From positions 124,001-188,000 of the forward strand of contig NZ_JAAGPR010000006.1 of the NCBI RefSeq assembly GCF_017104965.1: DNA of 64,000 nt, in the 5' to 3' direction. This stretch comes from Paraburkholderia sp. Ac-20340. GTDB lineage: Bacteria; Pseudomonadota; Gammaproteobacteria; Burkholderiales; Burkholderiaceae. The first letter of the stretch is position 1; each line of letters opens with the position of its first letter. The notes under the pieces are model-generated. The model was not told the DNA's origin, did not search any database, and saw nothing but the letters and a program-made list of their open reading frames with translations. Positions 17,290-25,551 of this stretch are shown here, piece after piece. The translations under genes and the position numbers were made by a program.

Positions 17290-19440
17290 TCAGCTCAACT
17301 GCGTGACGGGTGCGACTGCAGCCGGGTCGCTGATGCTCGGGCGGCCGGTTTCGATATGGCCGGCGTAGCGGCGCACGAAGGTCGCATCGTCGGGGCTCGT
17401 GACCGTGAGGTCGTACCAGTGATGGCTGGAGGCGAGCACCCACGGTTCCTCGATGCGCGCGTTGGCGGGCACCACGACGAGGCGCTCGTGCGCGCCATAG
17501 GCGTTGTCCGTCACCGTGAGGCGCGAAATGCCGCCGCCCGCGTTGGTGAACTTGAGGAACAGGTTGCCGTTGGCCACATCGTATTGCGCCGAGACTTCCG
17601 GCTGCGGCGTGCCGTTGTGCTTGCCGAAGAAACCCGACGACGATGACGACGAAGACGTGGCCGCCGTGCCCGCAAAGCGGCGCACGAAACCATTCGGGCC
17701 ATGCACTTCGAAGGCGTAGACGCCGTTCGTTACGCTCAGATCCCAGCTATCGTCGAGCGATTTGCCGGCTTCCACGGTATAGCGCCACGGGCCGTCGCTG
17801 CGATTCGTGCCGTACACGTAGAAGTGCGCGCCCTGGCGGCCCTTGTTCGCGAAGGTGATCGACAGCGTCTTCTTCGAAGGGTCGACCTGTGCGTTCACGT
17901 GCAACTCGTAGGGCAGCGCGCGGGCATAGCGCACGCCCGGCTCCTGGGCGTCGATCGCGCCCGGCGTGGCGGGTACGGTCGGGGCCTTGTTGGCGGAGCA
18001 CTGGTTGTCGGCCATCGACATATAGTTGCTCGTATCCGGCAGCGTCGGCATCGACGAATCGGGCGTGCGGAAGTCGAAAGCCGTGGTGAGGTCGCCGCAG
18101 ACCGCGCGACGCCATGCCGTGATATTCGGCTCGTGCACGCCAAAACGCTCTTCGATAAAGCGGATCACCGAGGTGTGATCGAACACCTGCGAACACACGA
18201 AACCGCCTTTGCTCCATGGCGAAACGATCGTCATCGGCACGCGCGGGCCGAGGCCGTAGGGCAGGCCGTCGGCGGTGTATTTGCCGCCGCGCCCCGGATT
18301 GACGACGTTGTGAATCTCGCCTTCCACGCTCACCGTCGATTTGCCCTGCATCGACGTCGTAGGCGGCTGCGGCGGCACGATATGGTCGAAGAAGCCGTCG
18401 TTCTCGTCATACATGATGAAGAGCACGGTCTTGCTCCACACCTCGGGATTCGACGTCAGTGCGTCGAGAATCTGCGAGGTGTATTCGGCGCCATAGGCCG
18501 GCGTGTATTTCGGATGCTCGGAGAATGCAGCAGGCGGCAGCAGCCACGATACCTGCGGCAGATTGTTGGCGAGCACATCGTTCTTGAGATCGGCGATCGT
18601 GCGCACGGTCTGCGCGCGCTGATAAAGCGCCGAACCCGGCTGTGCGTTGATGAAGTTGGCGAAGTTCTGCAGGATGTTGGTCCCGTAGTTGCCGTTCATC
18701 GGATCGCTGCCATTGGTGCCTTGCTGATAGATCTGCCACGAGATGCCGGCGGCCTGCAGGCGCTCGGGATAGGTGGTCCACGACAGCAGTTGATACGCGG
18801 GCGGCACGTCGCCATCGACATAGTCGTTGTTGTCGAGCAGCGGGCCGCCCATCGTGCCGGTGGGATCGACCGTGCCCGTCATCAGGTACGAGCGGTTCGG
18901 GTGCGTCGGGCCGGGCAGCGAACAGAAGTAGTTATCGCAGACGGTGAAGGCATCGGCCAGCGCGTAGTGGAACGGAATGTCCGCGCGCAGGTAATAGCCC
19001 ATCGTCATATCGGTCTTGTATTGCGGCCATTGGTTGTACGCGCCGTTGTTGATCGCGTATTGCGTCGGATACCACGAGTGATCGAGGTCGCCCACGCATT
19101 GCGCGCTGGTCGTCTGCGTATCGAGGTGAAACGGAAGCACCGGCTTCGTGGCGTCTTCCTTCGACGGCTGATACCAGACCGGCTGGCCGCCGGGCAGCGG
19201 AATCGGCATGCGGTCGTTATAACCGCGCACGCCGCGCAGATGGCCCAGATAATGGTCGAAAGAACGGTTCTCCTGCATGAACACGACGATGTGTTCCACA
19301 TCGCGGATCGAGCCCGTGCGCGAGAACGCGGGAATCGCAAGCGCATTGCGAATCGACTCGGGCAGCACGGTCATGGCCGCGGCGGCGGCGCCCGACGATG
19401 CGACTGTCTGCAGGAAACGGCGACGGCTGTTTGACGTCAT
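17290..19440 (-). CDS. Phosphocholine-specific phospholipase C, Tat-exported
   Basis: A secreted phosphoesterase of the acid phosphatase/phospholipase C family, 716 residues, matching PlcN/PlcH length. The N-terminus has a twin-arginine signal (SRRRFLQ, residues 5-11). The catalytic domain shows VVFMQENRSFDHYLG (about 52-66), LPGPTHPNRSYLMTGT and MYDENDGFFDHI, the last two providing metal and substrate residues. Two copies of a beta domain of the DUF756 type fill the C-terminus, joined by a short serine-rich linker (TSSSSSSS). It hydrolyses phosphatidylcholine or sphingomyelin and frees phosphate and choline. A small lipoprotein gene precedes it by 69 bp. Confidence 0.92.
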   Translation of the reverse strand: MTSNSRRRFLQTVASSGAAAAAMTVLPESIRNALAIPAFSRTGSIRDVEHIVVFMQENRSFDHYLGHLRGVRGYNDRMPIPLPGGQPVWYQPSKEDATKPVLPFHLDTQTTSAQCVGDLDHSWYPTQYAINNGAYNQWPQYKTDMTMGYYLRADIPFHYALADAFTVCDNYFCSLPGPTHPNRSYLMTGTVDPTGTMGGPLLDNNDYVDGDVPPAYQLLSWTTYPERLQAAGISWQIYQQGTNGSDPMNGNYGTNILQNFANFINAQPGSALYQRAQTVRTIADLKNDVLANNLPQVSWLLPPAAFSEHPKYTPAYGAEYTSQILDALTSNPEVWSKTVLFIMYDENDGFFDHIVPPQPPTTSMQGKSTVSVEGEIHNVVNPGRGGKYTADGLPYGLGPRVPMTIVSPWSKGGFVCSQVFDHTSVIRFIEERFGVHEPNITAWRRAVCGDLTTAFDFRTPDSSMPTLPDTSNYMSMADNQCSANKAPTVPATPGAIDAQEPGVRYARALPYELHVNAQVDPSKKTLSITFANKGRQGAHFYVYGTNRSDGPWRYTVEAGKSLDDSWDLSVTNGVYAFEVHGPNGFVRRFAGTAATSSSSSSSGFFGKHNGTPQPEVSAQYDVANGNLFLKFTNAGGGISRLTVTDNAYGAHERLVVVPANARIEEPWVLASSHHWYDLTVTSPDDATFVRRYAGHIETGRPSISDPAAVAPVTQLS

Positions 19441-19509
19441 TCTTGTTCACCTTTCTGCTTGTTGGATGAATGTGTGCATAAGCACATTAACGGTGTATTG
19501 CTGGGTGGC

Positions 19510-19911
19510 TTACTGACGCGTCGTTGCGGTGCTGCTGGAATGGCTGCTGGCTGGCGGTTCGTCGCCAGGGGCGTAACTCATGACGGGTGCGACCTGCTGA
19601 CTATCCGCGGCGAGGCTGGCCTGCACGCTCTGAACCGGGTCGTTTGCATAGGCAAAGCTGGCGGCATCGGTGGGAGCGGCGGTGCCGATCTGGCTGGCGA
19701 GTGCGGCGGAAGAACGGGGCGCTGCTGCTGGCTGTTGATCTGCAGCGGCGTCGCGCGCGGGGCTTTGCGCGCTGAGCGTGTCAGGCGCTGAGGCAGTGGT
19801 CGTGCCGCTCGCACCCGGGCCGCAGGCGGCGAGCGAGATCGTTGCGAGAGCAACGGATATCCATGTTGCCAACGACGGTTCGAAAAGGCGTCTTTGCATA
19901 TGCGCTTGCAT
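19510..19911 (-). CDS. Small low-complexity lipoprotein, phospholipase C partner?
   Basis: An open frame of 133 residues with a hydrophobic N-terminal segment and a lipobox (ISLAAC, Cys30). The mature part is rich in Ala, Ser, Thr, Pro and Gln and has no domain I recognise, so it is probably disordered and surface- or periplasm-facing. It is on the same strand as the phospholipase C gene, 69 bp before it, and no terminator separates them, so co-transcription is likely. A second ATG (MQRRLF) 12 bases in is an equally good start. Function unknown; the ending (SSSTATTRQ) is not conserved-looking. Confidence 0.65.
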   Translation of the reverse strand: MQAHMQRRLFEPSLATWISVALATISLAACGPGASGTTTASAPDTLSAQSPARDAAADQQPAAAPRSSAALASQIGTAAPTDAASFAYANDPVQSVQASLAADSQQVAPVMSYAPGDEPPASSHSSSTATTRQ

Positions 19912-19971
19912 TCCGATGATCGAGTCGGCGCACAGTTTCTATGGTCTCGAAGAAAGAATTGTGAAACGCGT

Positions 19972-20014
19972 GAAAACGTTTGCGAGCGATGATTTTTCTT
20001 TTGCAAACGTTTCT
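19972..20014. promoter_or_regulatory. Two tandem LacI/GalR-type operators
   Basis: GAAAACGTTTGC (19972-19983) and TTGCAAACGTTTCT (20001-20014) both contain the 8-bp palindrome AAACGTTT with the flanking GC expected of LacI-family sites, and form a 10-bp inverted pair (AAACGTTTGC / GCAAACGTTT). They lie 60-100 bp upstream of the lipoprotein/phospholipase C genes. Confidence 0.5.
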
Positions 20015-20354
20015 GGAGCGAATGAAACAGGTGTGACGGGTTGATGTCGAGAGCAACGGCAACTTGCAACACTTTGCAACTGACGGGCCGGGTGCCGGAG
20101 TGAGATAAGCGCGCATTTCTTTCATGCTGCTTTCTGATTGAATCGATTAAAAGTCAGCGCTTTCGAATTGGCGATTGAGTTGCTCTTGAGCGGATTTGCG
20201 ATATTTGTATTTAATAAGATCGCTTTTTCTTTAACGAATCGAGATGATTATTTTGATTTGTTAAATCGTGGTTTGAATGCTCGATCTTGAGTTGCACGCC
20301 TTGTGCTCGCTGCTGTCGAGCCGCCTCATGCGTATTGACTAGCGGCACCCATGC

Positions 20355-20384
20355 TTGATTACATTCAATGTAATTTGTTATGCT
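20355..20384 (+). promoter_or_regulatory. Candidate promoter with a perfect 17-bp palindrome in its spacer
   Basis: TTGATT (20355-20360) and TATGCT (20379-20384) are 18 nt apart. The spacer region contains ATTACATT-C-AATGTAAT (20358-20374), a perfect 8-1-8 palindrome. A repressor bound there would block RNA polymerase. The Omp85-type gene lies 136 bp downstream. Confidence 0.5.
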
Positions 20385-20519
20385 GGCCATCGCCTTCGAA
20401 TAAAAGCAATTGCATCACTTAACGCGCATTTCCGTAATTCGTTAACTAACGTTTTAGGATGCCGGCAGCGTGATCGAATTGAAATCTATCGTGGCACAAC
20501 CTGCAATGGTTGCCATCTG

Positions 20520-21701
20520 ATGCATCGTCCGACCCGTCCGGGCGTAGCCATCGCATGGCCTCGCGCGCTGTGCTGCGCGCTGGCGGTCGTTTCATCGACG
20601 GCAGCGGCCGCCGAAGGTTATGCGTCCCGCTTCATCGACCCGCAAGACGGCCAGTTCGACACGAGCGATATGCTGTTGCATCACAAAGGCGTGTTGCCCG
20701 TGCCGGACATCATCACGGAGCCGGCAATCGGCTATGGCCTTGGGCTTGGACTGCTTTATTTCACTGCGCCGAAAAAATCCGCTTCCGAAACGAACGAGCA
20801 TGCAGAGCCTGAGCCAGATTCAGACGCGCCCAAAAAGATGTCGCCGCCGAACATCACGGGCGTTGGCGCTTTCGCAACGGGCACACATAGCTGGGGCGTC
20901 GGCTTGCTGCATTTCCATACCTGGGACGACGACCGCATTCGCTATCTCGGCGTGCTCGGCAAGGTCAATCTGCATCTGAACTATTACGGCCCGCAAGGCA
21001 ATGCGAATGCGTACCAGCTCAGCGGCATTGCGCTTGTGCAGCAGTTGCTGTTCCGTGTGGGCAATAGCCCGTGGTATGTCGGCCCGCGCTATACCTACTT
21101 CGATTCGACCACGCGTTTCGGCCCGGTGATTCCCGAAGGCATTAACCACTTCGAGCGGGACGTGCGGATCGGCAAAGGTGGCATCGTGGTCGACTACGAT
21201 ACGCGCGACAATATGTTTTATCCGCGCAACGGCACCTACGCGGAATTCGAGGCCGATTTCGCGCGTGGTGGCTTCGGCAGTGACAGCGCGTTCCAGATGC
21301 AGTCCGCCAAAGGCTACCGCTGGTTCGACCTCGCGCCGAAGTGGGTTCTAGGCCTGCGCGCCGATACCGGTTTTTCTCAGGGCGATATTCCGTTTTTTGC
21401 GCAACCCTATGTCGATCTGCGCGGTGTATCGCAGGCGAAGTTTCAGGACCGCAACCAGCTGACCGGCGAAGTCGAATTGCGTTACTACGTTACGCCGCGA
21501 TGGTCGGTATTAGGTTTTGGCGGAGCAGGCAAGGCTTATGGCGGCATTCATTCCTTTTCCGACGCACCGACGGCTTTCGGTTTCGGCACGGGGTTTCGCT
21601 ATCTCGTCGCCCGCAAGCTTGGCGTGACGATGGGTATCGATATCGCACATGGGCCGGGGCAAAACGCTTTCTATATTCAGGTTGGCAGCGCATGGCGATA
21701 G
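20520..21701 (+). CDS. Omp85/BamA-type outer-membrane barrel protein without POTRA repeats
   Basis: A 393-residue secreted protein. From the ATG at 20520 there is a good signal peptide (ALAVVSSTAAAAEG), then a short linker and a beta-barrel with the surface-antigen/Omp85 pattern: GGIVVDYDTRDNMFYPRNGTY and a late RYYVTPRWSVLGFGGAGKAYG. POTRA domains are absent, so it is a stand-alone barrel rather than an assembly factor. The open frame reaches back to 20355, but those residues are not signal-like, and they overlap the promoter. A TonB link or ligand is not evident. The duplicated-barrel gene follows 50 bp later and is probably in the same operon. Confidence 0.82.
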   Translation: MHRPTRPGVAIAWPRALCCALAVVSSTAAAAEGYASRFIDPQDGQFDTSDMLLHHKGVLPVPDIITEPAIGYGLGLGLLYFTAPKKSASETNEHAEPEPDSDAPKKMSPPNITGVGAFATGTHSWGVGLLHFHTWDDDRIRYLGVLGKVNLHLNYYGPQGNANAYQLSGIALVQQLLFRVGNSPWYVGPRYTYFDSTTRFGPVIPEGINHFERDVRIGKGGIVVDYDTRDNMFYPRNGTYAEFEADFARGGFGSDSAFQMQSAKGYRWFDLAPKWVLGLRADTGFSQGDIPFFAQPYVDLRGVSQAKFQDRNQLTGEVELRYYVTPRWSVLGFGGAGKAYGGIHSFSDAPTAFGFGTGFRYLVARKLGVTMGIDIAHGPGQNAFYIQVGSAWR

Positions 21702-21751
21702 ACAGGTCGTTTAACGAACATCAAGCTCGATAACTCTTGCGCGGAGTCGCG

Positions 21752-22735
21752 ATGGGCAGAACATCGAATTGTCTGAAATGGTCCGCAACGCTTTTGCTGC
21801 TTCATGGCACGCTGGCGTCCGCGCAGGAATTCTCTCTTTTTGGCGGAGGATCGCGTGCGGGAAATACGAATACCTACACATGGGCCTTCAACTATCAGGA
21901 AGGTCTCGGAAAGTATTTCGCGGCGAGCTTTACGTGGCTCAATGAAGGACATATCCCCGATCATCACCGCGACGGCCAGATGATCCAGTTGTGGGCGCGC
22001 ATTCCCGTTGCGAGCCCGCAGTTTGTGATTCAGGCCGGTATTGGGCCTTACCGTTACTTCGATACGACAACAGCCGATCAGGGCGGCAGTTATTCGGATG
22101 TGCACGGATGGGGCGTGGTCTATAGCGTGCGCGCCGCGTACTACGCTTCCAGCCGATGGATCACACAGCTTCAACTCAATCGCGTTCATGTGCAGCGCGG
22201 GCCGGATGCCACCAGCGTGATGCTGGGTATTGGCTATCAACTCGACGCACCGGGTACGCCGGGCCCGCGCGATTGGGCCGCAGGTTCGCCGTCGAAGGTC
22301 ACGAATAACGAAGTCGCGGTTTATCTCGGCAAAACGATTGTCAATTCGACCAGTTCGCCTTCTGCGCTGGGTGGCGCAATTGAATATCGGCGCGGGCTCA
22401 TGAAATACATGGACATTACGGTGGGCTATCTGCACGAAGGCAGCAGCAAGACAGCGCGTCGCGATGGCATTACCAGCGAGTTATGGGCGACGCGCGCCTT
22501 TATGAACGACAAGGTTACGCTGGGTCTTGGCGCAGGCGCGTATTACGCCATCAACGAAAACGAAAACAGCGAGTCGCCAGGTCCGGGCGCGGGAAAGTTT
22601 TCGGGCCTCGTGACGATCGCTGCTTCGTATCGCTTTGCCCAGCACTGGGATGGCCGGCTCGAATGGAATCGCGTGGTGACGCGCTATAACCGCGATACCG
22701 ATGTTATTTTTGCGGGGCTGGGTTATCGCTGGTAA
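21752..22735 (+). CDS. Outer-membrane barrel protein with two homologous halves
   Basis: A 327-residue protein with a signal peptide (cleavage near ASAQEF) and two homologous halves, residues 26-164 and 187-327. The matches are YQEGLGKYFAASFTWLNEG against YRRGLMKYMDITVGYLHEG, RDGQMIQLWAR against RDGITSELWATR, and LQLNRVHVQRG..GIGYQL against LEWNRVVTRYN..GLGYRW. Alternating residues suggest beta-strands, and each half ends in an aromatic as in outer-membrane barrels. I do not recognise a named family; lipid A modifying barrels such as PagP/PagL are a remote possibility. The ATG at 21752 has GGAG before it. It overlaps the convergent MCE gene by 32 bp. Confidence 0.75.
   Translation: MGRTSNCLKWSATLLLLHGTLASAQEFSLFGGGSRAGNTNTYTWAFNYQEGLGKYFAASFTWLNEGHIPDHHRDGQMIQLWARIPVASPQFVIQAGIGPYRYFDTTTADQGGSYSDVHGWGVVYSVRAAYYASSRWITQLQLNRVHVQRGPDATSVMLGIGYQLDAPGTPGPRDWAAGSPSKVTNNEVAVYLGKTIVNSTSSPSALGGAIEYRRGLMKYMDITVGYLHEGSSKTARRDGITSELWATRAFMNDKVTLGLGAGAYYAINENENSESPGPGAGKFSGLVTIAASYRFAQHWDGRLEWNRVVTRYNRDTDVIFAGLGYRW
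21827..22732 (+). repeat. Internal duplication in the barrel gene
   Basis: Protein-level repeat: unit A covers nt 21827-22243 and unit B covers 22310-22732, joined by a Pro/Gly-rich linker of about 22 residues. The nucleotide sequences have diverged, so the duplication is old. Confidence 0.75.
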
Positions 22736-24305
22736 GCGACGATCGCTGCGATGCGGGCGGCGAAGTTTTTCCCAAAACCAGTGACTCGGGATGCTGCTCG
22801 AGATAATCGCCTAATGCATCGATGCTGGCCAGCGTGCGTTTAAGCTGTGCCAGCGCGAGATGCACATCCGACTGTAGCGGCGAATCCTGCTGCAGCGTTG
22901 CGCGTGCTGCTTTAAATGCTTGCTCTGCAGACTGGAGAGTGGACTGCGCTTGAGGCACGATCTCGTCGCTGACCTTCGAGAATAGCGTGGAGGTGCTATC
23001 AAGCGAGACAGCCAGATTCTGGCCGATCTGGTCGAACGGCACACGATCGAGGCGTGCAATCGTGCTGCTCAATTGATCCTGCAACTCCTCGATCGTATTG
23101 GGAACGGTAGGCAATTCAACTGGCTGATGCGCCATATCGAAACGCACCGCTGGCGCCTGGGGGAAGAAGTCGAGCGCAATATAACGCTGGCCGGTTAGCG
23201 CATTGCCCATACGAAGTTGGCCACGCAGTCCTCGCGCGATCATCATGCTCAGCAATTCACGGCCAGCAGCATTGTTGCCCTCGCCAAGCGCATTCCGATA
23301 GCTGCGTCCCAGACGAATCGGGTATAGATTCACGGTCGCGATCATATCGAAGGCGCCATGAGTCATCTCATCGTCAGTATGAATGCCGATGACTTCACCA
23401 ATCTCCACGCCCCGAAAGTCAACTGGCGCGCCCACGGCCAGGCCGCGCAGCGAAGCGTTGAATCGCATCAACACTTGCGCGGCCTGTTCTTTTGAAGCGG
23501 CAGTGGCATCGGTCTGGCTATCGACGAGTGCAAAGCTTTGGCCTTCGCTGGCGATCGCATGGTTCGGGCTATCGGTCGGCGACTCGAATTGCACGCCGCC
23601 ATTCCAGATCGCGGCGATCGACTGTGTGTCGATACGCAGTCCGCTGCCATTCAAGCGCACATCAAAGCCGCTGGCGCGCCACCATTTCGACGATGCCGTG
23701 ACATAACGGTCATAAGGCGCATTAACGAAAACATCGACGCTCACATCTTCTCCGTTTTTCTGCAGCGCGTAGCCAAGCACCCGGCCTACCTGAACGCGCC
23801 GGAAGTACACCGGCGAACCCATTTCGAGTGAACCTAACGATGCCGTGTGCAATTCGAATCGCGTACCGTTTTGCGCCGATGCAATGACGGGCGGCGTGTC
23901 CATGCCTCTGAAGTTGCGGCATGTCTTCGTTGCGTGACCCATTTCCGCGGCGATATACGGCCCGGAAACCAGCGTGCCGAGCGCTGCAACATGGGTGCCT
24001 TCTATACGCGGTTTCACTACCCAGAAACGCGTGCTGCAGGCGGACAGGCGGGAAGCGTCGGCCTGCAGTCGCACGACCGCCGTTACATGAGATCGATCTT
24101 TTGAAATGCGCAATGTTTCCAGTTGCCCAATTTCAACGCTGCGATAACGCAGGCGCGTTTTACCGACCTGCAAGCCTTCTCCGGTAGTGAAGGTAATGCA
24201 CAACTCCGGGCCGCCCATCAACCATGCGTGCGCGAGCGCGATCACGCCTGCGAGCGCAATCAGCACGGGCAACAGCCATACGATCGTAATGGTTACGCGC
24301 GGCAT
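22704..24305 (-). CDS. PqiB-like MCE-domain intermembrane lipid transport protein
   Basis: A 533-residue protein anchored by one N-terminal helix (about residues 5-27) with three MCE domains: about 30-120 (GLQVGKTRLRYRSVEIG), 145-245 (LEMGSPVYFRRVQVGRVLGY) and 275-385 (LAVGAPVDFRGVEIGEVIG), then a helical C-terminus. PqiB proteins form periplasm-spanning tubes that move lipids between membranes. The usual PqiA/LetA membrane partner is missing here. The ATG directly follows the stop of a 32-residue ORF with no gap, the last step of a four-gene series starting with a lipoprotein. Its 3' end overlaps the convergent barrel gene. Confidence 0.88.
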   Translation of the reverse strand: MPRVTITIVWLLPVLIALAGVIALAHAWLMGGPELCITFTTGEGLQVGKTRLRYRSVEIGQLETLRISKDRSHVTAVVRLQADASRLSACSTRFWVVKPRIEGTHVAALGTLVSGPYIAAEMGHATKTCRNFRGMDTPPVIASAQNGTRFELHTASLGSLEMGSPVYFRRVQVGRVLGYALQKNGEDVSVDVFVNAPYDRYVTASSKWWRASGFDVRLNGSGLRIDTQSIAAIWNGGVQFESPTDSPNHAIASEGQSFALVDSQTDATAASKEQAAQVLMRFNASLRGLAVGAPVDFRGVEIGEVIGIHTDDEMTHGAFDMIATVNLYPIRLGRSYRNALGEGNNAAGRELLSMMIARGLRGQLRMGNALTGQRYIALDFFPQAPAVRFDMAHQPVELPTVPNTIEELQDQLSSTIARLDRVPFDQIGQNLAVSLDSTSTLFSKVSDEIVPQAQSTLQSAEQAFKAARATLQQDSPLQSDVHLALAQLKRTLASIDALGDYLEQHPESLVLGKTSPPASQRSSLTSDNPAPQK

Positions 24306-24404
24306 TTACAGATTTCCCAACACGATATCGCGCAGGGCGCTGAACAGGCGGCGAATCATTTGTGCGATTCTTGAAAGCGGACGCGACAACGCCATGGAAG
24401 GCAT
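24306..24404 (-). CDS. 32-residue amphipathic small protein before pqiB
   Basis: A short frame reading MPSMALSRPLSRIAQ at its start and ending RDIVLGNL. It begins 2 nt after the stop of the 64-residue membrane protein and ends directly before the ATG of the MCE protein (TAA-ATG). Residues 10-32 would form an amphipathic helix with Arg on one side, so a membrane-surface peptide is possible. The tight fit on both sides, in frame-independent spacing, is the main evidence that it is translated. No ribosome site of its own is clear. Function unknown; it may serve only to couple translation. Confidence 0.5.
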   Translation of the reverse strand: MPSMALSRPLSRIAQMIRRLFSALRDIVLGNL

Positions 24405-24406
24405 GG

Positions 24407-24601
24407 CTAGAAACCCAAAATCAGCGTCAGGTAGGCAAGGCTGACGAATACGCCGGCGATTGTCCCAAGGTAATCCCGGGCGCCCAGGCCGAGCAGGAAA
24501 TGCGCCGGAATGCCTACGGCGAGATACGCGCCGATAAATACAAGCGTAATGACCAGCGGCGGTGGTCCCATTGCAATCATGGCTTTCGACATCTGATGCA
24601 T
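24407..24601 (-). CDS. 64-residue protein with two membrane helices
   Basis: A small inner-membrane protein starting MHQMSKAM, with hydrophobic segments at about residues 13-37 (PPLVITLVFIGAYLAVGIPA) and 44-63 (LGTIAGVFVSLAYLTLILG). AGGATG stands before the ATG. It lies between a DUF3313-like lipoprotein gene (55 bp upstream) and the 32-residue ORF and MCE gene. It is too short to be a PqiA/LetA protein, and I do not know the family. The context suggests a helper for the MCE protein at the inner membrane. Confidence 0.65.
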   Translation of the reverse strand: MHQMSKAMIAMGPPPLVITLVFIGAYLAVGIPAHFLLGLGARDYLGTIAGVFVSLAYLTLILGF

Positions 24602-24656
24602 GATCAGTCATCCTGATTGATTGAATGAAAAGCCGCCGCGCTGTAGTCGATTGACT

Positions 24657-25319
24657 TCAGTGCAGTTGGGCGACCAATGCCTGCGCACCTTTATCCAGGC
24701 CGGTTTTTGCCGCGCCCAGCGAGCCAAAAGCGGCAGGCAGATTCATCGCGTTGGGATATTGCTTGGCGACATAGGCTTTCAAAAGGCGTCCGTCGCTGCC
24801 GTCGTAGACCTCGACGGCATAAGACACGGATCCGCTGAACGCACCTTGTCCGCCGCGCACCGCTTGCACGCCGTTATAGAGATTGCCGGCGATATCGAAA
24901 TGCATGGCCTGGCCGACAAGCGGCGTGGTGCGTTCGGCGCCCGTGAGCGTGATCTTGACGCGTAGCACGCCCGGCCCGGTCTGGCTGCCCAATTGAAACC
25001 GCTTGCCCAGACTCTCGGCGAAAGCCTTTTGCGCATAGCTCGCGAGCGCCGATTTGTCTTCGTCTTTCATGTCGCCGAATTGCGCATCGGTGCCCTGATA
25101 AACGGACACGGGTTCGAGCACGACCTGCGTATAGCGCGACCAGACGACCGGCGTGGCATAGGCGAACGGAATTTTCGCGCGATCGTCGCCAAAATTCGGA
25201 CGCAACTGGTGCGACGCTTCGATGCCGGAATAGGCGACCGGCTGCACGCCGGCGCAGGCGGCGAGGACGAGAGAAAGCGAGCCGCTGGCGAGGCAGGCGG
25301 CGAGGCGTTGGCCAATCAT
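24657..25319 (-). CDS. DUF3313-like lipoprotein
   Basis: A 220-residue lipoprotein with a lipobox (LVLAAC, Cys22) and no charged retention signal at the +2 position. The body has PVVWSRYTQVVLEPVSVYQG and a later SYAVEVYDGSDGRLLKAY segment, which resemble the DUF3313 family. Function of the family is not established. It is the first gene of a minus-strand series leading to the MCE protein, so it may be the outer-membrane end of that transport chain, the place PqiC takes in pqiABC operons. A TetR-type palindrome lies 78 bp upstream, shared with the divergent TetR gene. Confidence 0.8.
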   Translation of the reverse strand: MIGQRLAACLASGSLSLVLAACAGVQPVAYSGIEASHQLRPNFGDDRAKIPFAYATPVVWSRYTQVVLEPVSVYQGTDAQFGDMKDEDKSALASYAQKAFAESLGKRFQLGSQTGPGVLRVKITLTGAERTTPLVGQAMHFDIAGNLYNGVQAVRGGQGAFSGSVSYAVEVYDGSDGRLLKAYVAKQYPNAMNLPAAFGSLGAAKTGLDKGAQALVAQLH

Positions 25320-25396
25320 GGGCGTTTCCTTGTGTGGTTCGCGAGAGAGTGGGTGAATCCCAGCGAACGCAGCGTAACTGCAAATCGCCAGGATGT

Positions 25397-25414
25397 AAAC
25401 CGTCTATCCGGTTT
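25397..25414. promoter_or_regulatory. TetR-type operator between the lipoprotein operon and the TetR gene
   Basis: AAACCGTCTATCCGGTTT is a perfect 6-6-6 palindrome (AAACCG-N6-CGGTTT). It lies in the divergent promoter region, 78 bp from the lipoprotein start and 138 bp from the TetR start. Confidence 0.65.
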
Positions 25415-25551
25415 GTTTGTAACCGCCAGGTCGGCTAAGATAGCGCCTGCGACGCCAGACGCCGGCCTCAAACGGCCGCCGGCCGTTCATTTCCATTCCA
25501 GACGCAACGGCCTACGAGCCAGTTGCGAAGCAGTGACGCAATCAATTCGAC

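Larger units (their letters stand above)
19912..20519. other. 608-bp AT-rich divergent intergenic region
   Basis: The gap between the lipoprotein gene (minus) and the Omp85-type gene (plus) is far richer in A and T than its surroundings, above all at 20,120-20,330. It holds two LacI-type palindromes close to the lipoprotein gene and a palindrome-centred promoter on the other side, both listed separately. I see no convincing small gene in it. The open frame through 20355-20519 is probably untranslated leader. Confidence 0.6.

Noticed and set aside
20355..20519. Extended N-terminus of the Omp85-type protein
   Set aside because: The upstream 55 codons cover the promoter and palindrome and would hide the signal peptide inside the protein.
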